Source of the DNA: Terrimonas pollutisoli
GTDB taxonomy: Bacteria > Bacteroidota > Bacteroidia > Chitinophagales > Chitinophagaceae
Length of the DNA stretch: 64,000 nucleotides
Assembly: GCF_029360765.1 (NCBI RefSeq)
Contig: NZ_JARKNA010000001.1
Span: 124,001-188,000, forward strand
Direction: 5' to 3'
Shown: piece after piece, positions 25,127 through 35,300 of the stretch
How the letters are laid out: the number at the start of each line of letters is the position of its first letter
How positions within the stretch are numbered: the stretch's first letter is position 1
Translations under genes and position numbers: made by a program
Notes under the pieces: generated by a model
What the model was told of the DNA's origin: nothing
Databases searched by the model: none
What the model saw: only the letters and a program-made list of their open reading frames with translations

Positions 25127-26251
25127 ATGCGATTACATATTAGTTTTGTGATAGTATTATGCCTGACAACCATTGCTGCTGTTCATGCGCAAAAGTATCG
25201 GGCTCCCTCAGTAAACATAGGTGATCCCGCTCCGCCTATGCGGGTGTATAGTTGGATAAAAGGGACACCTGTCAATATTTTTGAGAAGGGGAATATCTAT
25301 GTTGTGGATTTATGGGCAACATGGTGCCAGCCTTGTATCGCCGAAATGCCTCGTCTTTCCGCTTTGGCCCGTAAATACAGAGGTCATGTTACTGTTCTTG
25401 GTGTAGATGTTTTGGAGAGGAAAACTACAACACTGCGCAAAATAAAAACCTTTGTTGACAGTATGGGTGCGCAAATGGACTATAATGTGATTATGGCAGA
25501 CAGCGGTCAGATAGAGAAAGACTGGCTCAGTGCCACTGAGGAAATGGGTATTCCTACAACTTTCATAGTAGATAGGGAAGGAAGGCTTGGATGGATGGGC
25601 CATCCCTGCGATAATTTCGAAGATGCTCTATCCAAAATTGTGAATGGTAGTTGGGATATTAATAAGGCATTGGCGAAAAGAAATTTAGAATTTCGATTGA
25701 GAAACCTGGAGGATTCATTAAAAGAGCAATTAGAGTTTGCACCAAATGGGAATTATAGAAACGATAGTTGGAAACGGGATTCCGCATTATTACTGGTAGA
25801 TGAAGTGGCGAAAGCCGAACCCCTGGTAAAATATACTCCCATGGTAGCTTCTCAAATATTCTCTACATTACTTAAGACAAATACGAAAAAAGCCTACGAA
25901 TATGGTAAAGAGGTTCTTGAAACAACCACTTACGAGAAACCTGCTGGCTTTATTATCAGTGGAGCCATAGAGAGATTATCAAGCGAGATTAATTTCCCTC
26001 CGGAAATCTATCAATTGGGCCTTGATGCTATTCAGGTAGAATTAGATGAAGTTCTCTCCTGCTATCCGGAAATTAGAAAAGTCTATAAACATTATTACAA
26101 AAGGGCAAAGTGGTATGGGGTCTTGGGTAATAAATCAAAAGCAGTTGAGGCATTGGAAAAAGCTATTGAAATTATGAAATCTCAAAACGACTATCTGGAA
26201 ACAGATCTGGCTCTGTGTGAGGCATGGTTAAAACAATATAAAAAAATGTAG
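25127..26251 (+). CDS. TlpA-like thioredoxin with helical-repeat C-terminus
   Basis: 374-aa exported protein. Signal peptide MRLHISFVIVLCLTTIAAVHAQ, then a thioredoxin domain (about 30-165) with the redox motif ATWCQPCIAEMP and the cis-Pro loop GIPTTFIVD. Residues 170-374 are mostly helical and end in a TPR-like segment (AKWYGVLGNKSKAVEALEKAIEIM). It is likely a periplasmic thiol oxidoreductase. Placed one gene after a six-Cys precursor peptide, it may form or reduce that peptide's disulfides (inference). This gene looks intact, unlike its neighbours. Confidence 0.85.
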   Translation: MRLHISFVIVLCLTTIAAVHAQKYRAPSVNIGDPAPPMRVYSWIKGTPVNIFEKGNIYVVDLWATWCQPCIAEMPRLSALARKYRGHVTVLGVDVLERKTTTLRKIKTFVDSMGAQMDYNVIMADSGQIEKDWLSATEEMGIPTTFIVDREGRLGWMGHPCDNFEDALSKIVNGSWDINKALAKRNLEFRLRNLEDSLKEQLEFAPNGNYRNDSWKRDSALLLVDEVAKAEPLVKYTPMVASQIFSTLLKTNTKKAYEYGKEVLETTTYEKPAGFIISGAIERLSSEINFPPEIYQLGLDAIQVELDEVLSCYPEIRKVYKHYYKRAKWYGVLGNKSKAVEALEKAIEIMKSQNDYLETDLALCEAWLKQYKKM

Positions 26252-26277
26252 TGATAGGATAAGGGGCGTATGAATTT

Positions 26278-26661
26278 ATGAAACAACATTTCTCCATTGG
26301 TCATGCTCAGCTGCTAGTAACGGACCATATTAACCCGGGGAATACCAATTATTACGTAGAAGCGCTGATACAACAATATATTTTTGGGAAAGTAAAAAAA
26401 GGGCAGCAGGTGCTTTTAAAGTTTCCAGCATATACCTGCCATGAATTTGGCACTGGGAAGGGAGTTGTTGAATTGATCAACGCAACGCCTTCAGACAGTG
26501 GTTATCTTGCAAAAGTTTCTTTGCAGGGGGGATTAATCACTAACTATAAAAAACAACTCCGTTATAATGACAAGCTTCCTGTGCAGGCGGATATTATTAC
26601 TGAAAACCTGAACCTGCTTCAAAGAGTTTTTTATAATCTCAGAAAAAATATATCCCGATAA
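26278..26661 (+). pseudogene. C-terminal fragment of an HlyD-family secretion protein
   Basis: The 127-aa ORF corresponds to the C-terminal third of a membrane-fusion (HlyD-type) subunit of a peptide exporter. NTNYYVEALIQQYIFGKVKKGQQVLLKF is the beta-barrel entry; VSLQGGLITNYKKQLRY and ADIITENLNLLQRVFYNLRK are the conserved family end. The N-terminal membrane anchor, coiled coil and lipoyl halves are missing, so it cannot build an exporter. It could be annotated as a CDS because it has an ATG, but I read it as a gene remnant. Confidence 0.75.
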
Positions 26662-26709
26662 ACCTGCAGTTCCCAGCCACGCTTTTCGTTACCAATGTTT
26701 ATGTTTAAT

Positions 26710-27438
26710 TCAAAGTCTCAGATACCCCGCCAACTGCCACACATGACTATTCGTAAAGCTGCTATTCCTTCCGTTAATATACTGGTTGAGATACCCTGTT
26801 TCCAGGTCAAACGCCGGATTCACCCGGTAACCCAGCGCCAGGTAAAGCCGGTTCTGGTCAAAATATTTACCATTTACATTAGCCTTATTGCCAATATTCA
26901 CAAATACCTCGTTTTGTAAAGCTGCAAATAATCCCTTGCCGAATGATTTTTGCTGTTGAAAGGGAATGACATTTCTTATAAAATAGCGAATACGGTTGGC
27001 GTAGAGCGAGCCATCTTTTTTCAGTTCTTCATCTGCAATAAAAGTTTTTGCCATAAAACGCTGCTCAAGCCGGAGCCGGTGACTGATGGCGACATGTTTT
27101 ACTTTATGATTATACAGCAGTTGTTCCCATATCCGGTGTTCCGGCGCATAGCCACTGACATCTGCCAATACCCGACGATTGTGTATAAAGGCATAGCCGC
27201 CGGTAATGGTAAAATGTTTATTCAAATGCACATTCAACGCCGATCGCAACAGTAAGGTTTGCGTATGTTTCCACTCGTCCGAGCTGCGCCATTGCACATC
27301 GGCATGAATGCTTGTTCTTTTGCCGGTTTTAAACGTATTAAAAGAAGCCAGCCAGCCGGAGAATTGTGACTGCGCATTTAACTCAAGAAATGAAAGACTT
27401 GAGAGAAGAGATAGAAAACAAATGATTAATTTTTGCAT
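26710..27438 (-). CDS. DUF2490 outer-membrane-like protein
   Basis: 242-aa protein with a signal peptide MQKLIICFLSLLSSLSFLELNAQ and a beta-rich body of alternating aromatic strands (for example WEQLLYNHKVKHVAISHRLRLEQRF) ending in an aromatic residue pattern like an outer-membrane barrel. It fits DUF2490. The function is unknown. The ORF track extends to 27693, but that prefix lacks family features; ATG at 27438 begins the signal peptide. Confidence 0.8.
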   Translation of the reverse strand: MQKLIICFLSLLSSLSFLELNAQSQFSGWLASFNTFKTGKRTSIHADVQWRSSDEWKHTQTLLLRSALNVHLNKHFTITGGYAFIHNRRVLADVSGYAPEHRIWEQLLYNHKVKHVAISHRLRLEQRFMAKTFIADEELKKDGSLYANRIRYFIRNVIPFQQQKSFGKGLFAALQNEVFVNIGNKANVNGKYFDQNRLYLALGYRVNPAFDLETGYLNQYINGRNSSFTNSHVWQLAGYLRL

Positions 27439-27611
27439 GGCTGCAAAAAAACAAAATCTCGGGTTAAATTGTTTTATTAATTTATAGAAAGTAGTTAATC
27501 TGAAATGCCGGACTAGTATTTTAACGAAATATGACCAAAAAAATATGTAAATGAGCGGAAAAAGTGTGCAAAAATCAGCAAACTCAATACAGGTACGAAT
27601 TTTGACATTAT

Positions 27612-27643
27612 TCACATTGCTTTTCCACACAATGTGCATATTT
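27612..27643 (+). promoter_or_regulatory. Candidate operator and promoter of nrdJ
   Basis: A perfect inverted repeat CACATTG-N10-CAATGTG is followed at once by CATATTTG, one mismatch from the -7 consensus. The repeat's left arm contains a TTG at a plausible -33 position, so a bound protein would block the promoter. An NrdR-like or other nucleotide-pool repressor is a guess. Confidence 0.5.
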
Positions 27644-27735
27644 GAGAGGTCAAAAATATCGCAGCAAAAAATATATTCGTGAACGCCTCCCACCTAAGGC
27701 TTAATCCTAATCTTAACCCGTTAAATAGTTTTGTT

Positions 27736-30700
27736 ATGGCTGATAAAAAGCAACCAACCGCCGCAAGCGGATTGAAATTCCATCGTCGCTATACAAGTGA
27801 TACGGTGAATGTGTTTGATCAGTTCGAGTATGATTACCGTACTTCTGTGATCAAAAATCCTTCGGGTGAAAAAGTGTTTGAAATGACCAATGTGGAAGTG
27901 CCCAAACAATGGAGCCAGATTGCCACGGACATTTTAGCTCAAAAATATTTTCGCAAAGCCGGCGTGCCACAACCCGATGGCAGTCTTGGTCGGGAGACAT
28001 CAGCCAAACAGGTGGCGCATCGGATGGCCAATTGCTGGAAAGCCTGGGGCGAACGATATGGTTACTTCGCTTCGGCCAACGATGCACAAATTTTTTATGA
28101 AGAATTAGTGTATAGCATTTTGAATCAGATGTGTGTACCTAATTCACCGCAATGGTTTAATACCGGCTTGCATGAAAGTTATGGCATCAAAGGAAAACCG
28201 CAGGGACATTATTATGTTGACCAGGCAGATGGTGAATTAAAAAAATCTACATCAGCTTATGAACGTCCGCAACCGCATGCCTGCTTTATTTTAAGTGTGA
28301 ATGATGACCTTGTGAATGATGGCGGCATCATGGATCTCTGGGTTCGTGAAGCAAGAATATTCAAATATGGCTCGGGTGTGGGAACCAACTATTCCAACCT
28401 GCGTGGTGAAGGAGAGAAATTAAGCGGTGGCGGTACCTCCAGTGGTTTGATGAGTTTTTTAAAAATTGGTGACCGTGCTGCAGGAGCTATTAAAAGCGGT
28501 GGTACAACCCGTCGTGCCGCTAAAATGGTTTGTCTCGACCTGGATCATCCGGAAATAGTTGAGTTCATCAACTGGAAAGTAGAAGAAGAAAAGAAAGTAG
28601 CGGCATTGATTGATGCAGGCTATGCATCGGATTACGAAGGCGAAGCCTACAAAACGGTAAGCGGACAAAACTCTAATAATTCGGTTCGCATTCCCAATTC
28701 ATTTTTTGAAAGATTAAAGCACAATGAAGATTGGGAATTGACTGCCCGCACTGATGGCAGGGTAATGAAGAAAGTTCCTTCCAAGGAGCTATGGAGCCAG
28801 ATATCGTATGCAGCATGGCGTTGTGCAGATCCCGGTACGCAGTACAATACCACTATCAACGAATGGCATACCTGCCCGGAAGGCGGTGAAATAAGAGCAT
28901 CCAATCCTTGTAGCGAATACATGTTTTTGGATAACACCGCCTGCAACCTTGCATCAGCCAACCTGATGAAGTTTTATGATACTGAAAAAAATCATTTTGA
29001 TGTAGAAGGGTATGAATACAATTGCCGTCTTTGGACAGTAGTGTTGGAAATATCCGTGTTGATGGCGCAATTCCCATCCCAGGAAGTAGCTCAATTGAGT
29101 TATGAGTATAGGACATTGGGATTGGGTTATGCTAACCTGGGCACATTGCTGATGGTAAGTGGCATCCCTTATGACAGCGAAGAAGCGAGAGGTATTGCCG
29201 GTGCTATTACAGCTATCATGACGGGTGTTGCTTACAAAACTTCGGCTGAGATGGCACAGGCATTGGGTGCTTTTCCAAGATACGAAGAAAACAAAGCCCA
29301 CATGATGCGGGTAATGCGTAATCATCGGTTGGCGGCTTATGACGCTGATGAATACGAAGGACTGAGCTTAAAACCACAGGGATTAAAAGCAGAACATTGC
29401 CCAGATTATTTATTAAAGGCTGCCTGCAAAGCATGGGATGATGCTGTAGAATTGGGTGAGAAATATGGCTATCGCAATGCACAGGCAACAGTGATCGCAC
29501 CCACTGGTACTATTGGATTAGTAATGGATTGTGACACTACCGGCGTTGAACCTGATTTTGCTTTGGTGAAATTTAAAAAGCTATCGGGTGGGGGCTACTT
29601 TAAAATCATCAATCAATCTGTACCTGCCGCACTGAAAAATTTAGGTTATACAGAAAAAGAAATCGAAGCGATCATCAAATACGCAGTCGGTGCTAAAAGC
29701 TTTGCAGGCGCTCCGTTTATTAATCACCAGTCGTTGAGCGAAAAAGGTTTTATTGCAGATGAGATTAAAAAATTAGATGCGGCCGTAAATACTGCGTTTG
29801 AAATCGGTTTTGTTTTCAATAAGTATACACTGGGCGAAGAATGTTTGCAACGCCTTGGTTTTATGCCGGAGCAATACAATGACTTTGAATGGAGCCTGCT
29901 GGATGCACTTGGTTTTAGCGATGAACAAATTGAAGCGGCCAATGATTATGTCTGCGGTACGATGATGCTGGAAGGCGCACCTCATTTGAAAGAACAACAT
30001 CTTGCCGTTTTTGACTGTGCAAACAAATGCGGCAAAAAAGGCCAGCGCTTTATTCATGCGCATGGACATATCCGCATGATGGGGGCCACACAACCTTTTA
30101 TCAGTGGCGCCATATCCAAAACAATTAACCTGCCGAATGAAGCAACTGTGAATGAAATCGCAGACGCTTATTTATTAAGCTGGGAGCTTGGGTTAAAGGC
30201 TTGCGCATTGTATCGGGATGGTTCTAAACTTTCCCAACCGTTAAGTACGAAGTCAGATAGGAAGAAGAAGTCAGAGGTCGGAAGTGAGAAGTCAGAAGTG
30301 AAAAGTGAAAAGGCAGATGAATCATCAACAATTATTGAATCGAATATTGTTGATATGAGCAAGCTGACAGTGGAAGAACTGTTGGAAGAAGTGCAAAAGC
30401 GGGTGCAATCATCACCTGATACGAAGTTGAAAAGAAAACTGGCAAGTATTGTTGAACGGCGTTCATTGCCGGCCAAGCGTCGTGGTTTTACCCAAAAGGC
30501 AAAGATCAATGGACAGGCTATCTTCCTTCGTACCGGAGAGTATGGTGATGGCACATTAGGCGAAATATTTATTGATATGGCAAAGGAAGGTGCAACCATG
30601 CGTAGCATGATGAACTGTTTTGCTATTTCTATCTCTATCGGATTACAATACGGTGTGCCGCTGGAAGAGTTTGTTGACAAGTTCGCCTTTACCAAATTTG

Positions 30701-31125
30701 ATCCATCCGGTTTTGTAGAACACCCGAATATCAAATCAACTACTTCTATTGTTGACTTTATATTCCGTGTATTGGGTTATGAATACCTCGGACGCACTGA
30801 CCTGGTGCATGTATTGGACAAACCTGAGGTGATGAATACAGGAGCAGATGATTGGGACGATGTGCCATCGGGTTTGGAATATGAAAAAGCTCCTGAATTA
30901 TCCAGCATTCGGATAACACCTGTACCTGTCACAACAACGACAGCCCAAGTCAAAACGCAGTATGGAGTAAAAGCAAAAACAGATACCGCCTTGGACGCTG
31001 TTAATGCGGCTGCAAAGAATATGCAAAGTGATGCACCGGCTTGCAATGTATGTGGTCATATCATGATGCGAAGCGGCACTTGTTATAAGTGTAACAACTG
31101 CGGCAACCAGGGTGGATGCAGTTAA
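27736..31125 (+). CDS. nrdJ: Adenosylcobalamin-dependent (class II) ribonucleotide reductase
   Basis: About 1,129-aa B12-dependent reductase that makes deoxyribonucleotides without oxygen dependence. Landmarks are VPNSPQWFNTGLHE, the cysteine-bearing active-site signature NPCSEYMFLDNTACNLAS, IAPTGTIGLVMDCDTTGVEPDFA, and a C-terminal zinc-ribbon with CNVCGH and CYKCNNCG holding the redox-active tail. Residues encoded at 30246-30316 form a Lys/Ser/Glu-rich insert made from a purine-rich repeat. Start set at ATG 27736, the usual MADKK-type start, rather than the upstream GTG of the track. A terminator follows. Confidence 0.94.
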   Translation: MADKKQPTAASGLKFHRRYTSDTVNVFDQFEYDYRTSVIKNPSGEKVFEMTNVEVPKQWSQIATDILAQKYFRKAGVPQPDGSLGRETSAKQVAHRMANCWKAWGERYGYFASANDAQIFYEELVYSILNQMCVPNSPQWFNTGLHESYGIKGKPQGHYYVDQADGELKKSTSAYERPQPHACFILSVNDDLVNDGGIMDLWVREARIFKYGSGVGTNYSNLRGEGEKLSGGGTSSGLMSFLKIGDRAAGAIKSGGTTRRAAKMVCLDLDHPEIVEFINWKVEEEKKVAALIDAGYASDYEGEAYKTVSGQNSNNSVRIPNSFFERLKHNEDWELTARTDGRVMKKVPSKELWSQISYAAWRCADPGTQYNTTINEWHTCPEGGEIRASNPCSEYMFLDNTACNLASANLMKFYDTEKNHFDVEGYEYNCRLWTVVLEISVLMAQFPSQEVAQLSYEYRTLGLGYANLGTLLMVSGIPYDSEEARGIAGAITAIMTGVAYKTSAEMAQALGAFPRYEENKAHMMRVMRNHRLAAYDADEYEGLSLKPQGLKAEHCPDYLLKAACKAWDDAVELGEKYGYRNAQATVIAPTGTIGLVMDCDTTGVEPDFALVKFKKLSGGGYFKIINQSVPAALKNLGYTEKEIEAIIKYAVGAKSFAGAPFINHQSLSEKGFIADEIKKLDAAVNTAFEIGFVFNKYTLGEECLQRLGFMPEQYNDFEWSLLDALGFSDEQIEAANDYVCGTMMLEGAPHLKEQHLAVFDCANKCGKKGQRFIHAHGHIRMMGATQPFISGAISKTINLPNEATVNEIADAYLLSWELGLKACALYRDGSKLSQPLSTKSDRKKKSEVGSEKSEVKSEKADESSTIIESNIVDMSKLTVEELLEEVQKRVQSSPDTKLKRKLASIVERRSLPAKRRGFTQKAKINGQAIFLRTGEYGDGTLGEIFIDMAKEGATMRSMMNCFAISISIGLQYGVPLEEFVDKFAFTKFDPSGFVEHPNIKSTTSIVDFIFRVLGYEYLGRTDLVHVLDKPEVMNTGADDWDDVPSGLEYEKAPELSSIRITPVPVTTTTAQVKTQYGVKAKTDTALDAVNAAAKNMQSDAPACNVCGHIMMRSGTCYKCNNCGNQGGCS
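30246..30316 (+). repeat. Purine-rich degenerate repeat inside nrdJ
   Basis: Repeated AAGTCAGAAGTGAAAAGTG-type units give an in-frame Lys/Ser/Glu-rich linker (SEVGSEKSEVKSEK). The composition differs sharply from the flanking codons, and it lies between the catalytic barrel and the C-terminal domains. Confidence 0.65.
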
Positions 31126-31175
31126 AAAAGCACAAGGACGGAAAACCACCATATAAAAGGTATGTACCCACCTCT

Positions 31176-31203
31176 ATCCCGCTGCTTGCAGCGGGATTTT
31201 TTT
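31176..31203. terminator. Terminator between nrdJ and araC (bidirectional position)
   Basis: ATCCCGCTGC-TT-GCAGCGGGAT, a perfect 10-bp stem, is followed by seven Ts on the plus strand. It serves nrdJ and sits just after the stop of the convergent AraC gene. Confidence 0.92.
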
Positions 31204-31214
31204 ATGGAGTAATC

Positions 31215-32093
31215 CTATATAAACACCCTGTTACCGTAACTGTAATTTTCTCTGAACTCTTTTGGCGTGCAGCCTTTTTTCTTTTTAAAAAGACGATTGA
31301 AGTTGGAGATATTGTTGAAGCCGCAGTTATAGGCAACCTCAGCTACCGATTGTGTTGTATCAATGAGTAACCGGGAGGCATGCCCAAGCCGCATTTCCAG
31401 CAAGCTATCCATAAAGGTGATGCCAGTTCTTGCTTTGAAAAAGCGACTGAATGAAGCATCCGTCATGTTGGCCAGCCTGGATACTTCGGTTAGGGTGATC
31501 TGCTTTTGAAAACTTTGGTTCATGTATTCGATAGCTTTTTCAATGCGACGGCTATTGTAAGATAGTTCTGCATTGTTGAAAGTAGCATCAGACAAAGTGT
31601 GCATATTGCGGGATATGGAAAGATCATGCAGTATAGACAATAATTCAAGCACCGAGTCAAATCCCTGTTTTTGACTCAATATGGTTAACCGTGGAGCAAT
31701 TTGTTCAATCACGGGGCGGGAGAATAAAATTCCCTTAGCTGATTTCTCAAGCATGTTTCGAATAAAGCTCAGCTGGTTTCGGCGTAAAAATTTTTCATCA
31801 AAAAGGTCTTTGTGAAATTGTATAGTGACCTCGCGGATCTCTTTGCTTTTGCACTTATGAGTTTGCCACACATGCGGCAGGTTGGAACCTACCAATACCA
31901 ATTCAAGGTCATCTATTTCACCGATATGATCTCCAACCACCCGCTTTGCTCCCCTGGCATTCATGATAAAATTCAGTTCCAATTCTTCATGGCTGTGGAG
32001 AGGAAAGTCGAACTCTGATTTAATACGGGTGAAGATGGTAAAGCAATCACTGCTGGTCAGCGGAGTGATTTCCCTCATTATATTTTTTTGCAT
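31215..32093 (-). CDS. AraC-family transcriptional regulator of the mannan locus
   Basis: 292-aa regulator. The N-terminal cupin-like sensor begins near DFPLHSHEELELNFI; the C-terminal AraC domain carries two helix-turn-helix units, QITLTEVSRLANMTDASFSRFFKARTG and VAEVAYNCGFNNISNFNRLFKKKKGCTPKEFR. It is divergent from susC with a 214-bp gap, the usual place for a local activator. Its inducer is probably a sugar of the manno-oligosaccharide pathway (inference). ATG at 32093 or at 32078 could be the start. Confidence 0.9.
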   Translation of the reverse strand: MQKNIMREITPLTSSDCFTIFTRIKSEFDFPLHSHEELELNFIMNARGAKRVVGDHIGEIDDLELVLVGSNLPHVWQTHKCKSKEIREVTIQFHKDLFDEKFLRRNQLSFIRNMLEKSAKGILFSRPVIEQIAPRLTILSQKQGFDSVLELLSILHDLSISRNMHTLSDATFNNAELSYNSRRIEKAIEYMNQSFQKQITLTEVSRLANMTDASFSRFFKARTGITFMDSLLEMRLGHASRLLIDTTQSVAEVAYNCGFNNISNFNRLFKKKKGCTPKEFRENYSYGNRVFI

Positions 32094-32142
32094 ATGGCGA
32101 TATTAAGAGAGCTAAATTATTAAAATACAGATAAAAAAGTAT

Positions 32143-32187
32143 CAGGTGGTATTTTTAAAGTTTATAATTGTTTCCTTTAAACCACTG
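32143..32187. promoter_or_regulatory. Inverted repeat between araC and susC
   Basis: CAGGTGGT...TTAAAG on the left and CTTTAAACCACTG on the right are imperfect inverted copies. It is a candidate operator for the divergent AraC protein, with no direct support. Confidence 0.35.
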
Positions 32188-32307
32188 TAACAATCGTGTG
32201 TTTGTCATTCTTACATTTATTGATGTGAGAAAAAGCATTATAATGTGATAAAATAGTATTAGTTTATAGTTTGTTGGTGCAAGACATTTGGCGAAATAAC
32301 TTGCTAT

Positions 32308-35300
32308 ATGAGAATAAAAGTATTTCTACAGGTACTCATGCTCACGGTATGTGTATTTTCCCTCTCTCCAGTTGTTGCGCAGGAAAAAAAATTAACAGGT
32401 GTAGTAGCAGATGAAAAAGGTACTACGCTTCCGGGTGCGACAGTTTCTGTTAAAGGCACAACCAATGCCGTTACCACTGATGTCAATGGAAAATTTTCCA
32501 TTACAGCCGGCGCTAATGCCAAAACACTCCAAATATCCTTTGTTGGTATGGAGCCAAAGGATGTGGCGATTGGTAAACAAACCGATTTCAAAATTTCGCT
32601 TCGTTCTGTAGCTACCGCAATGAATGAGGTTGTTGTTATCGGCTACGGTACTGCTAAAAAAGCGAATGTGTCTTCAGCCATTTCTTCTGTAAGCGCAAAG
32701 GATTTGAAAGATTTGCCGGTAGCCGGTGTGGACCAGGCGATACAAGGTAAGCTGGCAGGTGTTACTGTCACCAACAACAGCGGCCAGCCCGGTGGTGGTG
32801 TGTCTATAAAGGTACGGGGTGTTACTACTATCAACAGCAACGATCCGCTGATTGTAATTGATGGTGTTCCTTTTGTAAGTAATACAGCTTCCAGTTCCGG
32901 TTATGCAGGGCTGGGTGGCGCCAACGGACAAACCGGCAATAGCGTGATGGCAAGCATCAACCCCAATGATATTGAAACAATAGATGTATTAAAGGATGCA
33001 TCGGCACAGGCCATTTACGGATCACAGGCAGCCAATGGTGTAATATTGATAACTACCAAAAAAGGAAAATCTGGCGAAGGAAAAATAAACTATGATGTTT
33101 ATTATGGCCAATCACAGATTGCCAAAAAATTAGATTTGATGAACCTGCAGGAGTTCGCTACCTATCAAAACCAGGTGGCCATTACCCCTACTGCTGAATT
33201 CGCGGACCCTTCCGTGTTGGGCAAGGGCACCGACTGGCAGGATGCCATGTTTAGAAATGGCCAGGTGCAAAATCACCAGTTGAGTTTTTCAGGTGGTAGT
33301 GACAAGACCAACTATTATTTCTCTCTAAACTATTTCAATCAAACTGGTACATTGATTGGCTCCGACTTTAAACGTTATTCAACAAGATTTAACCTGGATC
33401 ACCAGCTTAAGAGCTGGATAAAAGTGGGAATCAGCTCCAATGCTTCAAAAAGCATTCAATACGTAGCATTAGCCGATGCAGCGCCTGGCGCTATCTGGGA
33501 TATGGCAATTTTAAACCCATTGATCCCTGTAAAAAATATTGATGGTAGCTGGGGTGGTGGAAACTCCAACCTGATCCCCGGTATTCAATCAGGCATTGAT
33601 AACCCCGTTGCAAACACGGAATACCGCCGTAATAAAAGAAACAACACACAGGTATTTGGAAATATCTATGCTGATGTAAAACTGTATAAAGACCTGAGTA
33701 TAAAAAATGAAGTTTCCTATTCTTTTGGTATCAATGGCAACCTGGCTTATCAGCTTGCCGGAAACGTTGGGCCCCGTACGCTTGCATCCAAACTGTCTGA
33801 TTACAGGGGCAACAGTTATTATTATGCATTGCGTAATTATCTTAACTATAATAAAAATGTTGGCAAACACAATGTATCAGCTACTGCAGGTCATGAGTCG
33901 CAGTATTCCTACTATGAAGCTATCAGCGGAACGAAACTAAACCTGGCCAATAATATCCTCGACCTGAATGCAGGTAGCAGCACACAAACAGAATGGGAAC
34001 TGAATGGTGGTAAGAATGAATGGGCAATGGAATCCTGGTTTGCAAGGGCTAATTATTCTTATGATAACCGTTATGCTCTTTCATTAAGTATAAGGGCTGA
34101 TGGCTCATCCAATTTTGGTACCAACAATAAATGGGGTTATTTCCCCGGTGCATCGCTTGCATGGACAATAACCAATGAATCCTTTGCAGAGAATATCAAA
34201 TCTGTTGTAAATAATCTGAAACTCAGAATTGGCTATGGAGCAGTTGGTAATCAAAATCTGCCATCCGGCGCACAAAACCCACCTTACACTTCTGCTATTG
34301 GTTTCTGGCCCGGCCCTGTTGGTTTCGGTACATCCAGTTATTTAAATGGTATTGCCAATCCTGATCTGAGCTGGGAATCTGTGATCACAAAAAACATAGG
34401 ACTTGACGCATCTTTCTTAAACGGGAAAATTGATCTGTCAGTTGATGTGTATAATAAAACTACCAGCGACATGTTGTTGTTCCTTACCGGTCCCAGGTTG
34501 ATCGGCGTAGGTGATAGCTGGGATGATTTGAAAGCACCGATAGGTAACGTGGGAGAAATGTCGAACAAAGGCGTTGATTTAAGCATCAACACTCATAATA
34601 TCAAAACAAAAGATTTCACCTGGAAAACCAATCTTATATTTTCCTCTTTCAAAAACAAGCTGGAAAAAATGGCCAATTCTACAGCCGGCTTAAATGGTAA
34701 AGTGTATTTTGATAACTACATCATTACTTATACCAAAGTTGGGTTCCCTGTTGGTTCGTTTTATGGATTAGTAACGGATGGTTTATTCCGTACACAGGAA
34801 GATCTTAATAACAGCCTTCCTCAATTTGGCTACCCGGTTGACGAATCGCATACCTGGTTGGGTGATGTCAGGTTTAAAGATATCAATGGAGATAAAGTGA
34901 TTGATGCAAATGATATCACGAATATCGGAAGCCCTCTTCCCAAATTCACCTATGGTTTTACCAATACCTTTCAGTATAAGGATTTTGATGCTTCTGTTTT
35001 TTTACAGGGAAGTTATGGAGCCAAGATCTTCAACTTCCTTCGTTGGAGACTGGAAAAAATGGATGAGCCCTATTTCAACCAGTTAAAATCGGTGATGAAC
35101 CGCTACACTGCCACCAATACGAATGGTGAACTACCAAGATTTGTTTCAGGCCAGGTAAATAACATCGCTATGTCTGATCGGTATGTGGAGGATGGTTCTT
35201 ACCTGCGCATCCAAAATATTACGGTAGGATACCGTCTTCCGAAAAACCTGTTAAACAAAGCAAGAATTAGTAATGCCAGGCTTTACATCTCCATCCAGAA

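Noticed and set aside
27140-27160. AGCCACTGACATCTGCC, resembling a B12-box of a cobalamin riboswitch near nrdJ
   Set aside because: It lies inside the coding region of the DUF2490 protein, about 580 bases before nrdJ, and no surrounding riboswitch structure is seen.
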